Counted from the stretch's first letter, positions 27,140-36,173 are shown. The stretch is DNA of 64,000 bases from Ovoidimarina sp050299695 (GCA_050299695.1 JBNKWI010000001.1:68781-132780); one strand, 5' to 3'. Program-made: numbers and translations. The notes: generated by a model from the letters alone, not told the origin.

Positions 27140-27314
27140 CGGAGCCGGGCGGGCGCCTGCCCGTGGTGTGGCGCTGCAACGGCTGAGCGGTGCGCTTTAT
27201 GGTGCCAAATACCTCCGACCTCGACGGTCCGCGCAAACGTCGAAACAGCGCCAGCCCGTGGGGACGGGCAGGTGCTCGCCCGGCGGCCCGTGCCGGGCCT
27301 TGTTCCGGGCGGGG
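27140..27314 (+). repeat. Dispersed terminal-inverted-repeat element, copy A
   Basis: About 175 bp. The left end reads GCCGGGCGGGCGCCTGCCCG and the right end contains the matching ACGGGCAGG-TGCTCGCCCGG, forming long terminal inverted repeats; between them lies a conserved core with GCGCTTTATGGTGCCA and GACCTCGACGGTC. A short right tail TTGTTCCGGGCGGGG is shared by all copies. It lies in the convergent gap between the 55-residue membrane protein gene and the DedA gene. The rest of the gap (27045-27139, 27315-27337) shows nothing clear. Confidence 0.85.
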
Positions 27315-27337
27315 CAGCAGACGCGGGCGGGCGTGGT

Positions 27338-27934
27338 TCAGGGTTTCGGTCGCCGGGCCGCGTGGAGGAGGAGCGCGCCGAGCCCTGCGGCGGCGGTGGC
27401 GAGGACGAGCGCGGCGACGGCGTTGCCCATGACGCTTGCCAGCGTCGAGATGTTCGCCGCGAAGCTCCAGCCGAGACCGACATAGACCGCCACCCAGATC
27501 GCCTCGCCCGCCGCGTCCCAGAGCGTGAAGCGCAGCACGTTCATCCCCGTCGCCCCGGCGATCAGGTTCACCCAAGGGCCGAGCGGCGCGACGAGCCAGG
27601 TCGAGAAGAACACCCCCACTCCGCCCCAGCGGTCGACCATGGCGCGCGCCCGGTCGAGAAGCGCCGCGCGGGCGGGGCGCGCCGCGAGCCGCGCCTCGAG
27701 CCGCGCGCCGCCGTAGCGGCCGGCCTGGAACCCCGCCTGGTCGCCCAGAAGCGCGCCGCCATAGGCCGCGCCCAGAACCGACCAGGCCGAAAGATCGCCC
27801 GAGGCAACGAAGGCGCCGCCGGCCAGCATCACGAAGGACGAGGGGAACGGCACCGCGAGGCAGGAGAGGAAGGTGGTGACCGCGATCACCACCGCGCCGA
27901 AGGTCGAGACCAGGTCGAAGAACAGGTCGGTCAT
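27338..27934 (-). CDS. DedA-family (VTT domain) membrane protein
   Basis: A 198-residue DedA-type protein of the inner membrane, a family linked to lipid flipping and membrane homeostasis. Re-entrant-type motif LAVPFPSSFVMLAGGAFVAS near the N-terminus, GALLGDQAGFQAGRYGG, and a central WLVAPLGPWVNLIAGATGM stretch. ATG 27934 overlaps the stop of the small upstream protein (ATGA). Confidence 0.85.
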   Translation of the reverse strand: MTDLFFDLVSTFGAVVIAVTTFLSCLAVPFPSSFVMLAGGAFVASGDLSAWSVLGAAYGGALLGDQAGFQAGRYGGARLEARLAARPARAALLDRARAMVDRWGGVGVFFSTWLVAPLGPWVNLIAGATGMNVLRFTLWDAAGEAIWVAVYVGLGWSFAANISTLASVMGNAVAALVLATAAAGLGALLLHAARRPKP

Positions 27935-28272
27935 GGATGCCCGGCCCGGAACCTGTCGATCCCGGCCTGGAGCCCGTCGATCAGCGTCTGGAGCGGCACG
28001 CCGCGGTCCTCGGCCAGCTGCTCCAGCGTCACCCGGCGCGGCTTGTTCTGGTCGATGCCGAGCGCCGCGCCCACCACCTCCGGCGGCACCTGCCAGGAAT
28101 GCGACACGTAGCGCGGGGTCATCCAGCCCGCGAGCGGCGCGTCGGTGGCCTCGATCCCGTGCCAGCGGATCGCCATGACCACGGCGCGCACCCCGAAGAG
28201 CCCCGCCAGCCCCGCCGCCACGACGAAGGCGACGAGGAGCAGCCGATGGTCCCGCCAGAGCCGCGCGATCAC
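27931..28272 (-). CDS. Hypothetical membrane-anchored protein (113 aa)
   Basis: Starts at GTG 28272, overlapping the stop of the von Willebrand A gene (GTGA). One transmembrane helix at about residues 11-31 (LLLVAFVVAAGLAGLFGVRAV) and a C-terminal soluble part with RVTLEQLAEDRGVPLQTLI, a helix-turn-helix-like stretch. It is sandwiched between the VWA and DedA genes, each with a 4-base overlap. Family unknown to me. Confidence 0.75.
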   Translation of the reverse strand: MIARLWRDHRLLLVAFVVAAGLAGLFGVRAVVMAIRWHGIEATDAPLAGWMTPRYVSHSWQVPPEVVGAALGIDQNKPRRVTLEQLAEDRGVPLQTLIDGLQAGIDRFRAGHP

Positions 28273-29456
28273 CGGCCCAGCGCCCGCATGCCCCGGTCGA
28301 GCCCCTCGAGCGTCATCGGCACCATCGCCGGCGCGCCGAAGATCTCGCGGACCATGCCGATCGACTGGGTATACGGCCAGTGCCGCTCGGGGACCGGGTT
28401 GATCCAGAGATGCCCCGGCCATTGCTCGCGGGCGCGCGCGAGCCAGGTGGCGCCGGCCTCCTTGTTCCAGTGCTCGTTCGCGCCGCCCGGCATGGCGATC
28501 TCGTAAGGGCTCATCGAGGCGTCGCCGACGAAGATGCATTTCCAGTCGGACCCGTACGTGTGGAGCACGTCGAAAGTCGGGATCTGCTCGGTCCAGCGGC
28601 GGCGATTGTCGCGCCAGACGCCTTCGTAGAGGCAGTTGTGGAAGTAGAAGTATTCGAGGTGCCTGAACTCGGCCCGGGCGGCGGAAAAGAGCTCCTCCAC
28701 CACCTTCACATGGGGGTCCATCGAGCCGCCGACGTCGAGGAACAGGAGCACCTTGACGGCGTTGCGCCGCTCGGGCCTTGTCTTGACGTCGAGATAGCCG
28801 TGATCGGCGGTGGCGCGGATCGTGCCGTCGAGGTCGAGCTCCTCTTGCGCCCCCTCGCGCGCCCATTTCCTGAGGCGCTTCATCGCCACTTTGATGTTGC
28901 GGGTGCCGAGCTCGACCTGGTCGTCGAAATTGCGGAATTCGCGCTTGTCCCAGACCTTGACCGCGCGCCGGTGGCGGCTTTCGTCCTGGCCGATGCGGAC
29001 GCCCTCGGGGTTGTAGCCATGGGCGCCGAAGGGCGAGGTGCCGGCGGTGCCGATCCATTTCGAGCCGCCCTGGTGGCGGCCCTGCTGCTCCTTTAGCCGT
29101 TCGCGAAGCGTGTCCATCAGCTTGTCGAAGCCGCCCAGCGCCGCGATCTCGGCGCGCTCCGCCTCGGTCAGGTGCTTTTCGGCCATCTTGCGGAGCCAGT
29201 CGGCGGGGAGGTCGACCGCCTCGAGCACGTCCTCGACGGCGAGGGCTTCGAGCCCCTCGAAGGCCTGGGCGAAGGCGCGGTCGAACCGGTCGATATGACG
29301 TTCGTCCTTCACCATGGCGGTGCGGGCGAGATAGTAGAACGCCTCCACGTCCCAGGTGACGAGCCCCGCCGCGAGCCCGTCGAGAAAGGCGAGGTACTCG
29401 CGGAGCGAGACCGGCACGCGGTAGCTGCGGAGCGCGTCGAAGAAGGGCAGGAACAT
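28269..29456 (-). CDS. VWA domain-containing protein (CoxE-like), likely MoxR partner
   Basis: A 395-residue protein with an N-terminal helical region and a C-terminal von Willebrand A domain whose MIDAS motif reads LFLDVGGSMDPH (DxGxS rather than DxSxS). Other conserved stretches: FRNFDDQVELGTRNIKVAMKRLR and FVGDASMSPYEI. Such proteins pair with MoxR ATPases (one lies at 23086-23925, opposite strand) to act on metalloenzymes or membrane complexes; the target here is unknown. Probably cytoplasmic. Confidence 0.9.
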   Translation of the reverse strand: MFLPFFDALRSYRVPVSLREYLAFLDGLAAGLVTWDVEAFYYLARTAMVKDERHIDRFDRAFAQAFEGLEALAVEDVLEAVDLPADWLRKMAEKHLTEAERAEIAALGGFDKLMDTLRERLKEQQGRHQGGSKWIGTAGTSPFGAHGYNPEGVRIGQDESRHRRAVKVWDKREFRNFDDQVELGTRNIKVAMKRLRKWAREGAQEELDLDGTIRATADHGYLDVKTRPERRNAVKVLLFLDVGGSMDPHVKVVEELFSAARAEFRHLEYFYFHNCLYEGVWRDNRRRWTEQIPTFDVLHTYGSDWKCIFVGDASMSPYEIAMPGGANEHWNKEAGATWLARAREQWPGHLWINPVPERHWPYTQSIGMVREIFGAPAMVPMTLEGLDRGMRALGR

Positions 29457-29499
29457 GGGGGAGAGCTTTGCGCGCTTCGGCGGGGCTCTGCAAGCCGCG

Positions 29500-29551
29500 T
29501 TGCCCGCGGGCGCGGGCGGGCCATGGTGTTGCCCGCGGGCGCGGGCGGGCC
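29500..29551. repeat. Tandem duplication of a 23-bp GC-rich palindromic unit
   Basis: TTGCCCGCGGGCGCGGGCGG(GCC) occurs at 29500-29522 and again at 29529-29551, a 29-base period. Each unit contains the palindrome GCCCGCGGGC. It lies directly upstream of the M48 peptidase start (29564) and downstream of nothing, in the divergent gap with the VWA gene. Confidence 0.75.
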
Positions 29552-29563
29552 CATATTCACCGG

Positions 29564-30259
29564 ATGCTGCGGTTCACCCCGATCCTCCTGGCGATCCTCT
29601 ACGGGCTGGCGATGTACCGCTTCTCGGCCTGGCGCACGGCGCGGGAGTTGGATGCGCGCTCGACCGAGCTGGCGGATCCGGTCCTGAAGCGGCTCTGCGA
29701 CCGGATGGCGGAGGCGTTGGATCTGAAGCGGATCAAGGTCCATATCTACGAGATCGACCCGGTGAACGGGCTGGCGGCGCCCGACGGGCGGATCTTCATC
29801 ACCCGGGGGTTCTACGAGAAATACCGCGCGGGCGAGGTCACGGCCGAGGAACTGGCGAGCGTGATCGCCCATGAGCTGGGGCATGTGGCGCTCGGCCATT
29901 CGCGGCGGCGGATGATCGACTTTTCCGGGCAGAATGCCTTGCGGACGGCGCTCGCCATGGTGCTGTCGCGGTTCATTCCCGGGCTCGGGGTGTGGATCGC
30001 CAACGCGCTCACCACGCTTCTCGCGGCGCGGCTGTCGCGGGGCGACGAGTACGAGGCCGATGCCTATGCCTCGGCCTTGCTGACCAAGGCGGGGATCGGC
30101 ACGGGGCCGCAGAAATCGCTGTTCGGCAAGCTCGAGGCGCTGACGGCTTCGCGGGCGGGCGCGGTGCCGGCCTGGATGATGAGCCATCCGAAGACCGCCC
30201 AGCGGATCGCGGCCATCGAGCGGAACGAGGCGCGCTGGGGCGCGGTTCAGAACCAGTAG
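29564..30259 (+). CDS. M48-family zinc metalloprotease, membrane-anchored
   Basis: A 231-residue HtpX/Ste24-like protease. N-terminal hydrophobic anchor (residues 2-16, LRFTPILLAILYGLA), the zinc motif HELGH at about residues 103-107 (SVIAHELGHVALGH), a hydrophobic segment, and the third ligand region SRGDEYEADAYAS. ATG 29564 chosen because upstream in-frame codons run through the GC-rich repeat. Likely degrades membrane or periplasmic proteins. It overlaps the convergent GFA gene by 13 bases. Confidence 0.88.
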   Translation: MLRFTPILLAILYGLAMYRFSAWRTARELDARSTELADPVLKRLCDRMAEALDLKRIKVHIYEIDPVNGLAAPDGRIFITRGFYEKYRAGEVTAEELASVIAHELGHVALGHSRRRMIDFSGQNALRTALAMVLSRFIPGLGVWIANALTTLLAARLSRGDEYEADAYASALLTKAGIGTGPQKSLFGKLEALTASRAGAVPAWMMSHPKTAQRIAAIERNEARWGAVQNQ

Positions 30260-30642
30260 TCGTGGACGGTGCGGCCGTCGCGCGGCAGGTCCTCGAAGCT
30301 TTCGAGGCCCTCGAAATGGTCGATCGGCAGGGCGGCGACCGTATCGGGCTCGGCGAGGCGGACATTGACGGCGAGGCGTTTGCGGCCGTCCTCCTGCGGC
30401 TTCACCCCGCGCCAGGCGGCGACGCAGCCGCAGGTGGGGCAGAAGTGGAACTCGATCGCGCCGCCATCGGCGCGGATATAGGCGGTGGTCTCACCCTCGA
30501 GATCGACGCCGTGGCCTTCCCAGCCGTAGATCCAGAGGACGCCGTAGCGGCGGCAGACCGTGCAGTTGCAGGCGGTCGCGCCGCCCGGATCGCCCGCGTA
30601 TCGCCAGCGGACGGCGCCGCAGTGACAGGAGCCGGTGAGCAT
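30247..30642 (-). CDS. GFA-family (CENP-V/GFA domain) zinc-binding protein
   Basis: A 131-residue protein of the GFA (glutathione-dependent formaldehyde-activating) family. Zinc cysteines are at GSCHCGAVRW (start), ACNCTVCRRYG and HFCPTCGCVA. ATG 30642 follows a strong GGGAGGGGGA site. The enzymatic role of most members is unclear; a carbon-sulfur lyase or formaldehyde role is possible. Confidence 0.9.
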   Translation of the reverse strand: MLTGSCHCGAVRWRYAGDPGGATACNCTVCRRYGVLWIYGWEGHGVDLEGETTAYIRADGGAIEFHFCPTCGCVAAWRGVKPQEDGRKRLAVNVRLAEPDTVAALPIDHFEGLESFEDLPRDGRTVHDYWF

Positions 30643-30795
30643 GCGTCCCCCTCCCTCGTCCAACCGCGGCAGGATAGGCGAGTCGCGGGCGGCGGACCAG
30701 CTGTAGGGCGCCGGTCGGCCGTTTGACATGGAATAACAACGCGGAACGCGGCATGCCGGGCGCACGTGGAGGCCCGTGATCGAGAAAGAGAAGCC

Positions 30796-31305
30796 ATGTA
30801 CAGTCCCGCAAGTGCCGGCAAGGCACTCCTCGCCCTCTCCCTTCTGGGAGCGTGCGGAACACCGAGCGCGTCGTATCTCTACAAGGAAGGCGGAACCGTC
30901 GCCCGCGCCGACAACGACTATTTCGAATGTGAACTGGACGCGGCGCGCAGCGTTCCCCAGGACACCCGCGTGGCGACCAGGCCCGTCTACACCACGCCGG
31001 TCAAGACGACCTGCACGCCCGTTGGAGGCAGCGTCGAATGTACCACGACGGGCGGCGAGGTCCGCGGCGGCGAAGTCTATTCCTACGATGCGAACGAGGA
31101 TCTGCGGGCGCGGTACCTCGCGCAATGCCTCCGGGCACGGGGATATTCGACAAACGTGTTGCCGCGCTGCAAATCCGGGACCGTCGCCAGTTCCGCGCTG
31201 CAGACCCTCGGGGGAGCGTTGCGCCCGCCGCGGGACGGCGCCTGCTACGTCGCCGTGACCGATCACGCCGGAAATATCGCCTATCCGTACGAGATCCGCC
31301 GCTGA
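30796..31305 (+). CDS. Putative lipoprotein (169 aa)
   Basis: Signal sequence with lipobox LLGAC at about residues 17-21, so probably a lipoprotein in the periplasm or outer membrane. The mature part has several cysteines (FECELD, TTCTPV, VECTTT, AQCLRARGY, RCKSG, ACYVAV), perhaps disulfide-bonded. ATG 30796 is preceded by AAAGAGAAG. I do not recognise the family. A perfect palindrome and repeat copy B follow it. Confidence 0.75.
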   Translation: MYSPASAGKALLALSLLGACGTPSASYLYKEGGTVARADNDYFECELDAARSVPQDTRVATRPVYTTPVKTTCTPVGGSVECTTTGGEVRGGEVYSYDANEDLRARYLAQCLRARGYSTNVLPRCKSGTVASSALQTLGGALRPPRDGACYVAVTDHAGNIAYPYEIRR

Positions 31306-31324
31306 GGCGCATTGCCCGTGTCAC

Positions 31325-31344
31325 GCCGGAGACATGTCTCCGGC
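31325..31344. terminator. Perfect 20-bp palindrome GCCGGAGACATGTCTCCGGC
   Basis: Lies 20 bases after the lipoprotein stop and could be the 3' hairpin of that gene, but there is no T-run. A near-identical hairpin (GCCGGAGG-CACG-CCTCCGGC) is at 62188-62207 inside repeat copy D, with shared flanking bases, so it may belong to a repeat family rather than to the gene. Confidence 0.55.
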
Positions 31345-31370
31345 GCGACGCTCTACAACGACTGTTCGCA

Positions 31371-31547
31371 CCCCCGCCCGGAACAAGGCCCGGCACGGGC
31401 CGCCGGGCGAGCGCCTGCCCGTCCCGGCGGGCTGGCGCTTTGGTAACGTTTGCGCGGACCGTTGAGGTTGGAGGTATTTGGCACGATAAAGCGCGCCGCT
31501 CAGCCGTTGCAGCGCCACCCCACGGGCAGGCGCTCGCCCGGCTCGCG
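31371..31547 (-). repeat. Dispersed terminal-inverted-repeat element, copy B
   Basis: About 177 bp, inverted relative to copies A, C and D. It has the same terminal inverted repeats (GGGCGAGCGCCTGCCCGT / ACGGGCAGGCGCTCGCCC), core (GCGCTTTATCGTGCCAAA) and tail (CCCCCGCCCGGAACAAGG). It lies between the lipoprotein gene and ndk, which converge. Terminal inverted repeats are cleanest in this copy. Confidence 0.85.
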
Positions 31548-31601
31548 CTTGGCTGGGACAGATAAGGATTTCAGGAAGCCCTGACGCCCGGGCGGCCAAT
31601 G

Positions 31602-31625
31602 AAAAAGGCCGCCCGGAGGCGGCCT
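31602..31625 (-). terminator. Rho-independent terminator of ndk
   Basis: On the minus strand AGGCCGCC - TCCG - GGCGGCCT is followed by a run of T (TTTTT). It begins 23 bases after the ndk stop. Confidence 0.85.
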
Positions 31626-31647
31626 CTGTCAAAGCGTCGGGGCCGGG

Positions 31648-32070
<423 letters not shown>

Positions 32071-32209
32071 ATGCGGTCCCCGGATAGTCCTGCGGCGGGC
32101 CCCTCGCCCGCCGTCTCGCGGGGGCTCTAGCATGGGGGCCAGGGGTTGAAAACCCGCGATTGACACGCCGGATTGACGGCGCGCGGACCTTGGGCCACAC
32201 CCCCGGTCC

Positions 32210-34057
32210 ATGCTCAGGATTTCCGACATACGCTATGCCGTCGAGGGACGGCCCCTGTTCGAGGGCGCCTCGGCGCGGATCCCCGGCGGCCACAAGGTGG
32301 GCCTGGTCGGCCGCAACGGCACCGGCAAGACCACGCTGTTCCGGCTGATCCGGGGCGAGCTGGCGCTGGAATCGGGCGAGATCTCGGTGCCGAAGGGGGC
32401 GCGGATCGGCGGGGTGGCGCAGGAGGTTCCGGCCTCGTCCACCTCGCTCCTCGACACGGTGCTGGCCGCCGACGCGGAGCGCGCGGCGCTTCTGGCCGAG
32501 GCGGAGGCGGCGGAGGACGGTCACCGGATCGCCGAATTGCAGACCCGGCTCGCCGATATCGACGCCTGGTCGGCCGAGGCGCGGGCGGCGACGATCCTGA
32601 AGGGGCTCGGCTTCGACGATCATCAGCACGGGCTGCCGTGTTCGGATTTCTCCGGCGGCTGGCGGATGCGGGTGGCGCTGGCAGGGGTTCTGTTCGCGCG
32701 GCCGGATCTGTTGCTGCTGGACGAGCCGACCAACTATCTCGATCTCGAGGGGGCGGTTTGGCTGGAGAGCTATCTTGCGCGGTATCCCCATACCGTCATC
32801 GTGATCTCGCATGACCGCGGGCTGTTGAACCGGGCGGTGGGGGCGATCCTGCATCTCGAGGACCGGAAGCTGACGCTCTATAACGGGCCCTACGACACTT
32901 TCGCCGAGACCCGCGCGGCACGGCTTGCCGTGGCGCAATCGGAGGCGAAGAAGCAGGAGGCGCGGCGGGCGCATCTGCAGAGTTTCGTCGACCGGTTCCG
33001 GGCCAAGGCCTCGAAGGCGGTGCAGGCGCAGTCGCGGCTGAAGATGATCGCCAAGCTGAAGCCGATCACCACGCCGCAGGAGGCGGCGCTGAAGGCGTTT
33101 TCCTTTCCGCAGCCCGACGAATTGTCGCCGCCGATCATCGCCACCGAGAGCGTGAGCGTGGGCTATGACGGGCGGGCGGTGCTGTCGAAGCTGACGCTCA
33201 GGATCGACCAGGACGACCGGATCGCGCTTCTGGGGAAGAACGGCGAGGGGAAATCGACGCTGTCGAAGCTCCTTACCGGCAAGCTCGAGGCGATGGGCGG
33301 GCGGATCACGCGGGCGTCGAAGCTCCGAATCGGCTACTTCGCGCAGCACCAGCTCGACGAATTGCATGCCGACGAGACGCCGATCGACCATCTGCGGCGG
33401 TTCCGGCCCGAGGAGCCGCCGGCGAAGCTGCGCGCCCGGCTGGGCGGGTTCGGCATCGGCGCGGCGCAGGCCGAGACGGTGGCGGGCAAGCTATCGGGCG
33501 GGCAGAAGGCGCGGCTGTCCTTGCTGCTCGCCACGCTCGACGCACCGCATATGCTGGTGCTGGACGAACCGACGAACCATCTCGACATGGAGAGCCGCGA
33601 GGCGCTGGTGGAGGCGCTGACCGCCTATTCCGGCGCGGTGGTGATCGTGAGCCACGACATGCATCTGTTGTCGCTGGTGGCGGACCGGCTCTGGCTGGTG
33701 AAGGACGGTCGGGTGGCGCCCTATGAGGGCGATCTGGACGGCTACCGGCGGATGCTGCTGGCCGAGCCCGAGCCGAGGGAGCGGGCGAAACCCAAGGCGC
33801 CCAAGCCCTCGCGCGAGGCGGTGCAGGCGTTGCGCTCGGAGGCGCGTGCCTGCGAGGCGCGGGTCGAGAAGATCGAGGCGATGCGCGAGAAGCTGGCGGC
33901 GAAGCTCGCCGACCCGGCGCTCTACGAGGATGCGCGGATCGGCGAGATGGAGGTCTGGCAGCGCAAATACGCCGAGGTGATGGAGGCGCTGGCCCGCGCC
34001 GAGACGCTCTGGGAGACCGCGCTGGAGAAGCTCGAGACGGCGGAGAACCCGGCCTGA
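32210..34057 (+). CDS. ABC-F family ATPase (Uup/YheS-like)
   Basis: A 615-residue soluble protein with two ABC domains: Walker A GRNGTGKTTL, signature FSGGWRMRVALAGV and Walker B LLLLDEPTNYLDL in the first, GKNGEGKSTLSK, LSGGQKARLSLL and MLVLDEPTNHLDM in the second, joined by a charged linker, with a C-terminal coiled-coil (about residues 530-610). ABC-F proteins act on ribosomes rather than transport. G-ending codons dominate, as in neighbouring plus-strand genes. Confidence 0.94.
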   Translation: MLRISDIRYAVEGRPLFEGASARIPGGHKVGLVGRNGTGKTTLFRLIRGELALESGEISVPKGARIGGVAQEVPASSTSLLDTVLAADAERAALLAEAEAAEDGHRIAELQTRLADIDAWSAEARAATILKGLGFDDHQHGLPCSDFSGGWRMRVALAGVLFARPDLLLLDEPTNYLDLEGAVWLESYLARYPHTVIVISHDRGLLNRAVGAILHLEDRKLTLYNGPYDTFAETRAARLAVAQSEAKKQEARRAHLQSFVDRFRAKASKAVQAQSRLKMIAKLKPITTPQEAALKAFSFPQPDELSPPIIATESVSVGYDGRAVLSKLTLRIDQDDRIALLGKNGEGKSTLSKLLTGKLEAMGGRITRASKLRIGYFAQHQLDELHADETPIDHLRRFRPEEPPAKLRARLGGFGIGAAQAETVAGKLSGGQKARLSLLLATLDAPHMLVLDEPTNHLDMESREALVEALTAYSGAVVIVSHDMHLLSLVADRLWLVKDGRVAPYEGDLDGYRRMLLAEPEPRERAKPKAPKPSREAVQALRSEARACEARVEKIEAMREKLAAKLADPALYEDARIGEMEVWQRKYAEVMEALARAETLWETALEKLETAENPA

Positions 34058-34070
34058 GCGGCCGCCGCGC

Positions 34071-35369
34071 TCAGTTCACGACATCGCGCAGGAGATAGGT
34101 GAAGTCGGATTGCTGCCCCGCCGCCGTCCTGGCCTCGGCATGGCAGCCGAGGCAGGTGCCGGTAGGATCGGCCTGCAGGTAGGTCTCCATGGTGACGTTC
34201 GAGAGATAGCGCGGCAGTTCGCCATGCTCGAAAAGCGGGCTCTTGTTTGCGCCGCGCCATTGCGCCGAGATCAGCATGTACTGCGCAAGCGGCGTTCCGG
34301 CGAGCTTGTCCTGCCAGAGCGCGTTGGTCGCGCGCGTCGGGTCGAAGACCTTCCAGCAGCGCACCACCTGGGTCGGGAGGAGCGGCTGGCCGTCGGGGCC
34401 GCCGACCGCGAAGGGCGGCGTCTCGGCCCAGCGCGCGGGGGCCGGGGGCGGCGCGTTGGTGGGAAGGTCGGGACGGGCGCGGTCGTAGAAGAGATAGTCG
34501 GTGCCGGTCTCCTCCGGCGCGGCGCAGCCCCCCGGGAACAGGTTCTGTGCGTAGATCGAGTTTATCGCGCGGGCGTTCGTTGCCACCGGCGCGTTGTCCC
34601 GGCGCTCGAAGGTCGCCCAGACCCACTCCTCGCCATGGCCGCTCGCGACCTTGGTCACCACATGCATCCCGACCATGCCCAGATGCACCGACAGGCAGAG
34701 GGTCTTGCCGGAGGCCGACCGCTCCGGCGGAACCACGATCAGCCCGGCGGCCGTGATGAAATCCGGGCGCGGCTCGGACAGCACCTGCCAGGCGGTCTTG
34801 ACCAGAACGCTCGCCGGCCGGGCCGCGTCACGCCCCTGCGGAAAACCGATCCCTCCGCCCGCCGCCTCGACCCCGGCCAGGGTGTTCAGCGCATTGTCGA
34901 CGATATAGGCCTCCGCCACCCGGTTGAGCCGCGTTTCGTAGACGACGTAGTTGCCGTTGCGGTCGACAAGGGCCTTGTCGTCGACCTGTTCGAGATCGGT
35001 GACGATCACCTCGGCGCCGGCGAAGCCCGCCGGGCAGGAGGTTTGCGCGATGTCGCGGCCGAAGACTCGATCCCGCCGCGCGAAAGCGCGCCAGCCGGCG
35101 GGCGGCTTGCCGCGCCCCTGCGCCGTTTCTGGCCAGTTCAGCGCGACGAAGGCCTGCCAGGCGAACTCGTCGAACGGGCGCTGAATCTTGCCCGAGACGA
35201 GCATGTATTCGAAGAACTCGCTGAACTCGCGCAGGTCCTCGGGAAAGACCGGGCACAGCGCGTCATGCGGCGGGTCGATGCAGAAACGCGGCTCCGCGGC
35301 GCTGGCCGCCCCGGCGCCGAGGAGCAGCACGAGGCCGAGGATCGGGAGCAACCGAAGAGGGGAAAGCAT
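34071..35369 (-). CDS. Periplasmic c-type cytochrome-like protein (single CxxCH)
   Basis: A 432-residue protein with a signal peptide (about residues 1-24, GAGAASAAEP) and one haem-binding motif GTCLGCHAEA close to the C-terminus, preceded by a long domain of no family I can name with confidence. Probably a periplasmic electron carrier or oxidoreductase. Transcribed divergently from a GntR regulator gene, which suggests it is regulated by it. Confidence 0.75.
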   Translation of the reverse strand: MLSPLRLLPILGLVLLLGAGAASAAEPRFCIDPPHDALCPVFPEDLREFSEFFEYMLVSGKIQRPFDEFAWQAFVALNWPETAQGRGKPPAGWRAFARRDRVFGRDIAQTSCPAGFAGAEVIVTDLEQVDDKALVDRNGNYVVYETRLNRVAEAYIVDNALNTLAGVEAAGGGIGFPQGRDAARPASVLVKTAWQVLSEPRPDFITAAGLIVVPPERSASGKTLCLSVHLGMVGMHVVTKVASGHGEEWVWATFERRDNAPVATNARAINSIYAQNLFPGGCAAPEETGTDYLFYDRARPDLPTNAPPPAPARWAETPPFAVGGPDGQPLLPTQVVRCWKVFDPTRATNALWQDKLAGTPLAQYMLISAQWRGANKSPLFEHGELPRYLSNVTMETYLQADPTGTCLGCHAEARTAAGQQSDFTYLLRDVVN

Positions 35370-35459
35370 GGTGCGGGCCTTTCGTTATGGATTCATATTT
35401 CAAGTTCTGGATCCAATTATTCGGTTCTGTCAACCTTCGCCGGATGCTATGCTCTGCCC

Positions 35460-36125
35460 ATGAAGCCGCCGATCCGCCAGGTCCCGGACCTCGAACCGCT
35501 CGCCCTGCCGCCCGGACAGGTGGCGCGGCTGGTCGAGGCATTGCGGCGCGAGATCGTGTCGGGCGTCATCGCCCCGGGCGCCTCGCTCGGGCAGGAGGAC
35601 ATCGCCGAGCGTTTCGGGGTCAGCCGGATGCCGGTGCGCGAGGCGATCCGCCATCTCCAGGCGCTCGGCTTCGTGACCGTCGAGGCGAACCGGCGCGCCC
35701 GGGTGGCGCCGATCAGCCTGGAGGACTTCCTCGAGATCCACGACATGCGCGTCGCCGCCGAAACCCTCGCCCTGCGTTCGGCGATCCCGCATCTGACGAA
35801 CGCGCAGCTCGACGAGGTGGTGGCGATCCAGACGATGATCGAAAGCAGCGACCCCGTCGGGTTCGGCCCGCTCAACAAGCGGTTCCACATGGCGCTTTAC
35901 CGGCCCTCGGGCCGCGTGCGCCTGCTCTCCCATGTCGAAACCCTGTTCAACGCGGCCGACCGCTACCTCTCGATGGCGCGCGCGGGGCCCGAGCTGCACG
36001 CGAAGTCCGACCGCGAGCACCGCGAACTCGTCGCGCTCTGTTACCGGCGCGATACCGAGGCGGCGGTGGATTGCCTGAGGCGGCATATCGAGGATGCGCG
36101 CGCGACCCTGGCGGGGGTTTTCTGA
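35460..36125 (+). CDS. GntR-family transcriptional regulator, FCD (FadR) subfamily
   Basis: A 221-residue regulator. N-terminal winged helix with the GntR pattern SLGQEDIAERFGVSRMPVREAIRHLQALGFVTVEANR at about residues 45-80 and a C-terminal FCD domain containing the metal-site residues (HDMRVAAETLALR, FHMALYRPSG, REHRELVALC). ATG at 35460. It lies 90 bases from the divergent cytochrome-like gene. Inducer unknown. Confidence 0.92.
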   Translation: MKPPIRQVPDLEPLALPPGQVARLVEALRREIVSGVIAPGASLGQEDIAERFGVSRMPVREAIRHLQALGFVTVEANRRARVAPISLEDFLEIHDMRVAAETLALRSAIPHLTNAQLDEVVAIQTMIESSDPVGFGPLNKRFHMALYRPSGRVRLLSHVETLFNAADRYLSMARAGPELHAKSDREHRELVALCYRRDTEAAVDCLRRHIEDARATLAGVF

Positions 36126-36173
36126 CGCCGCCGGCGGGCTTGCCGATGGCGCCGAAACCTGAGACAGCACGGC

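Noticed and set aside
26986..27140. Replication origin near the composition switch
   Set aside because: No DnaA boxes (TTATNCACA), AT-rich unwinding region or replication genes are present.
27140..27337. Similar short peptides (FART.EVGG.WH.KA and GALYGAK.LRPRRSAQTS) encoded in both strands of all four repeats
   Set aside because: The substitutions between copies hit all codon positions and the frames have no consistent start or ribosome-binding site, so they are probably by-products of a conserved repeat.
35408..35415. TGGATCCA as a GntR operator
   Set aside because: Only 8 bp and not extended by flanking symmetry; FadR-type sites are longer.
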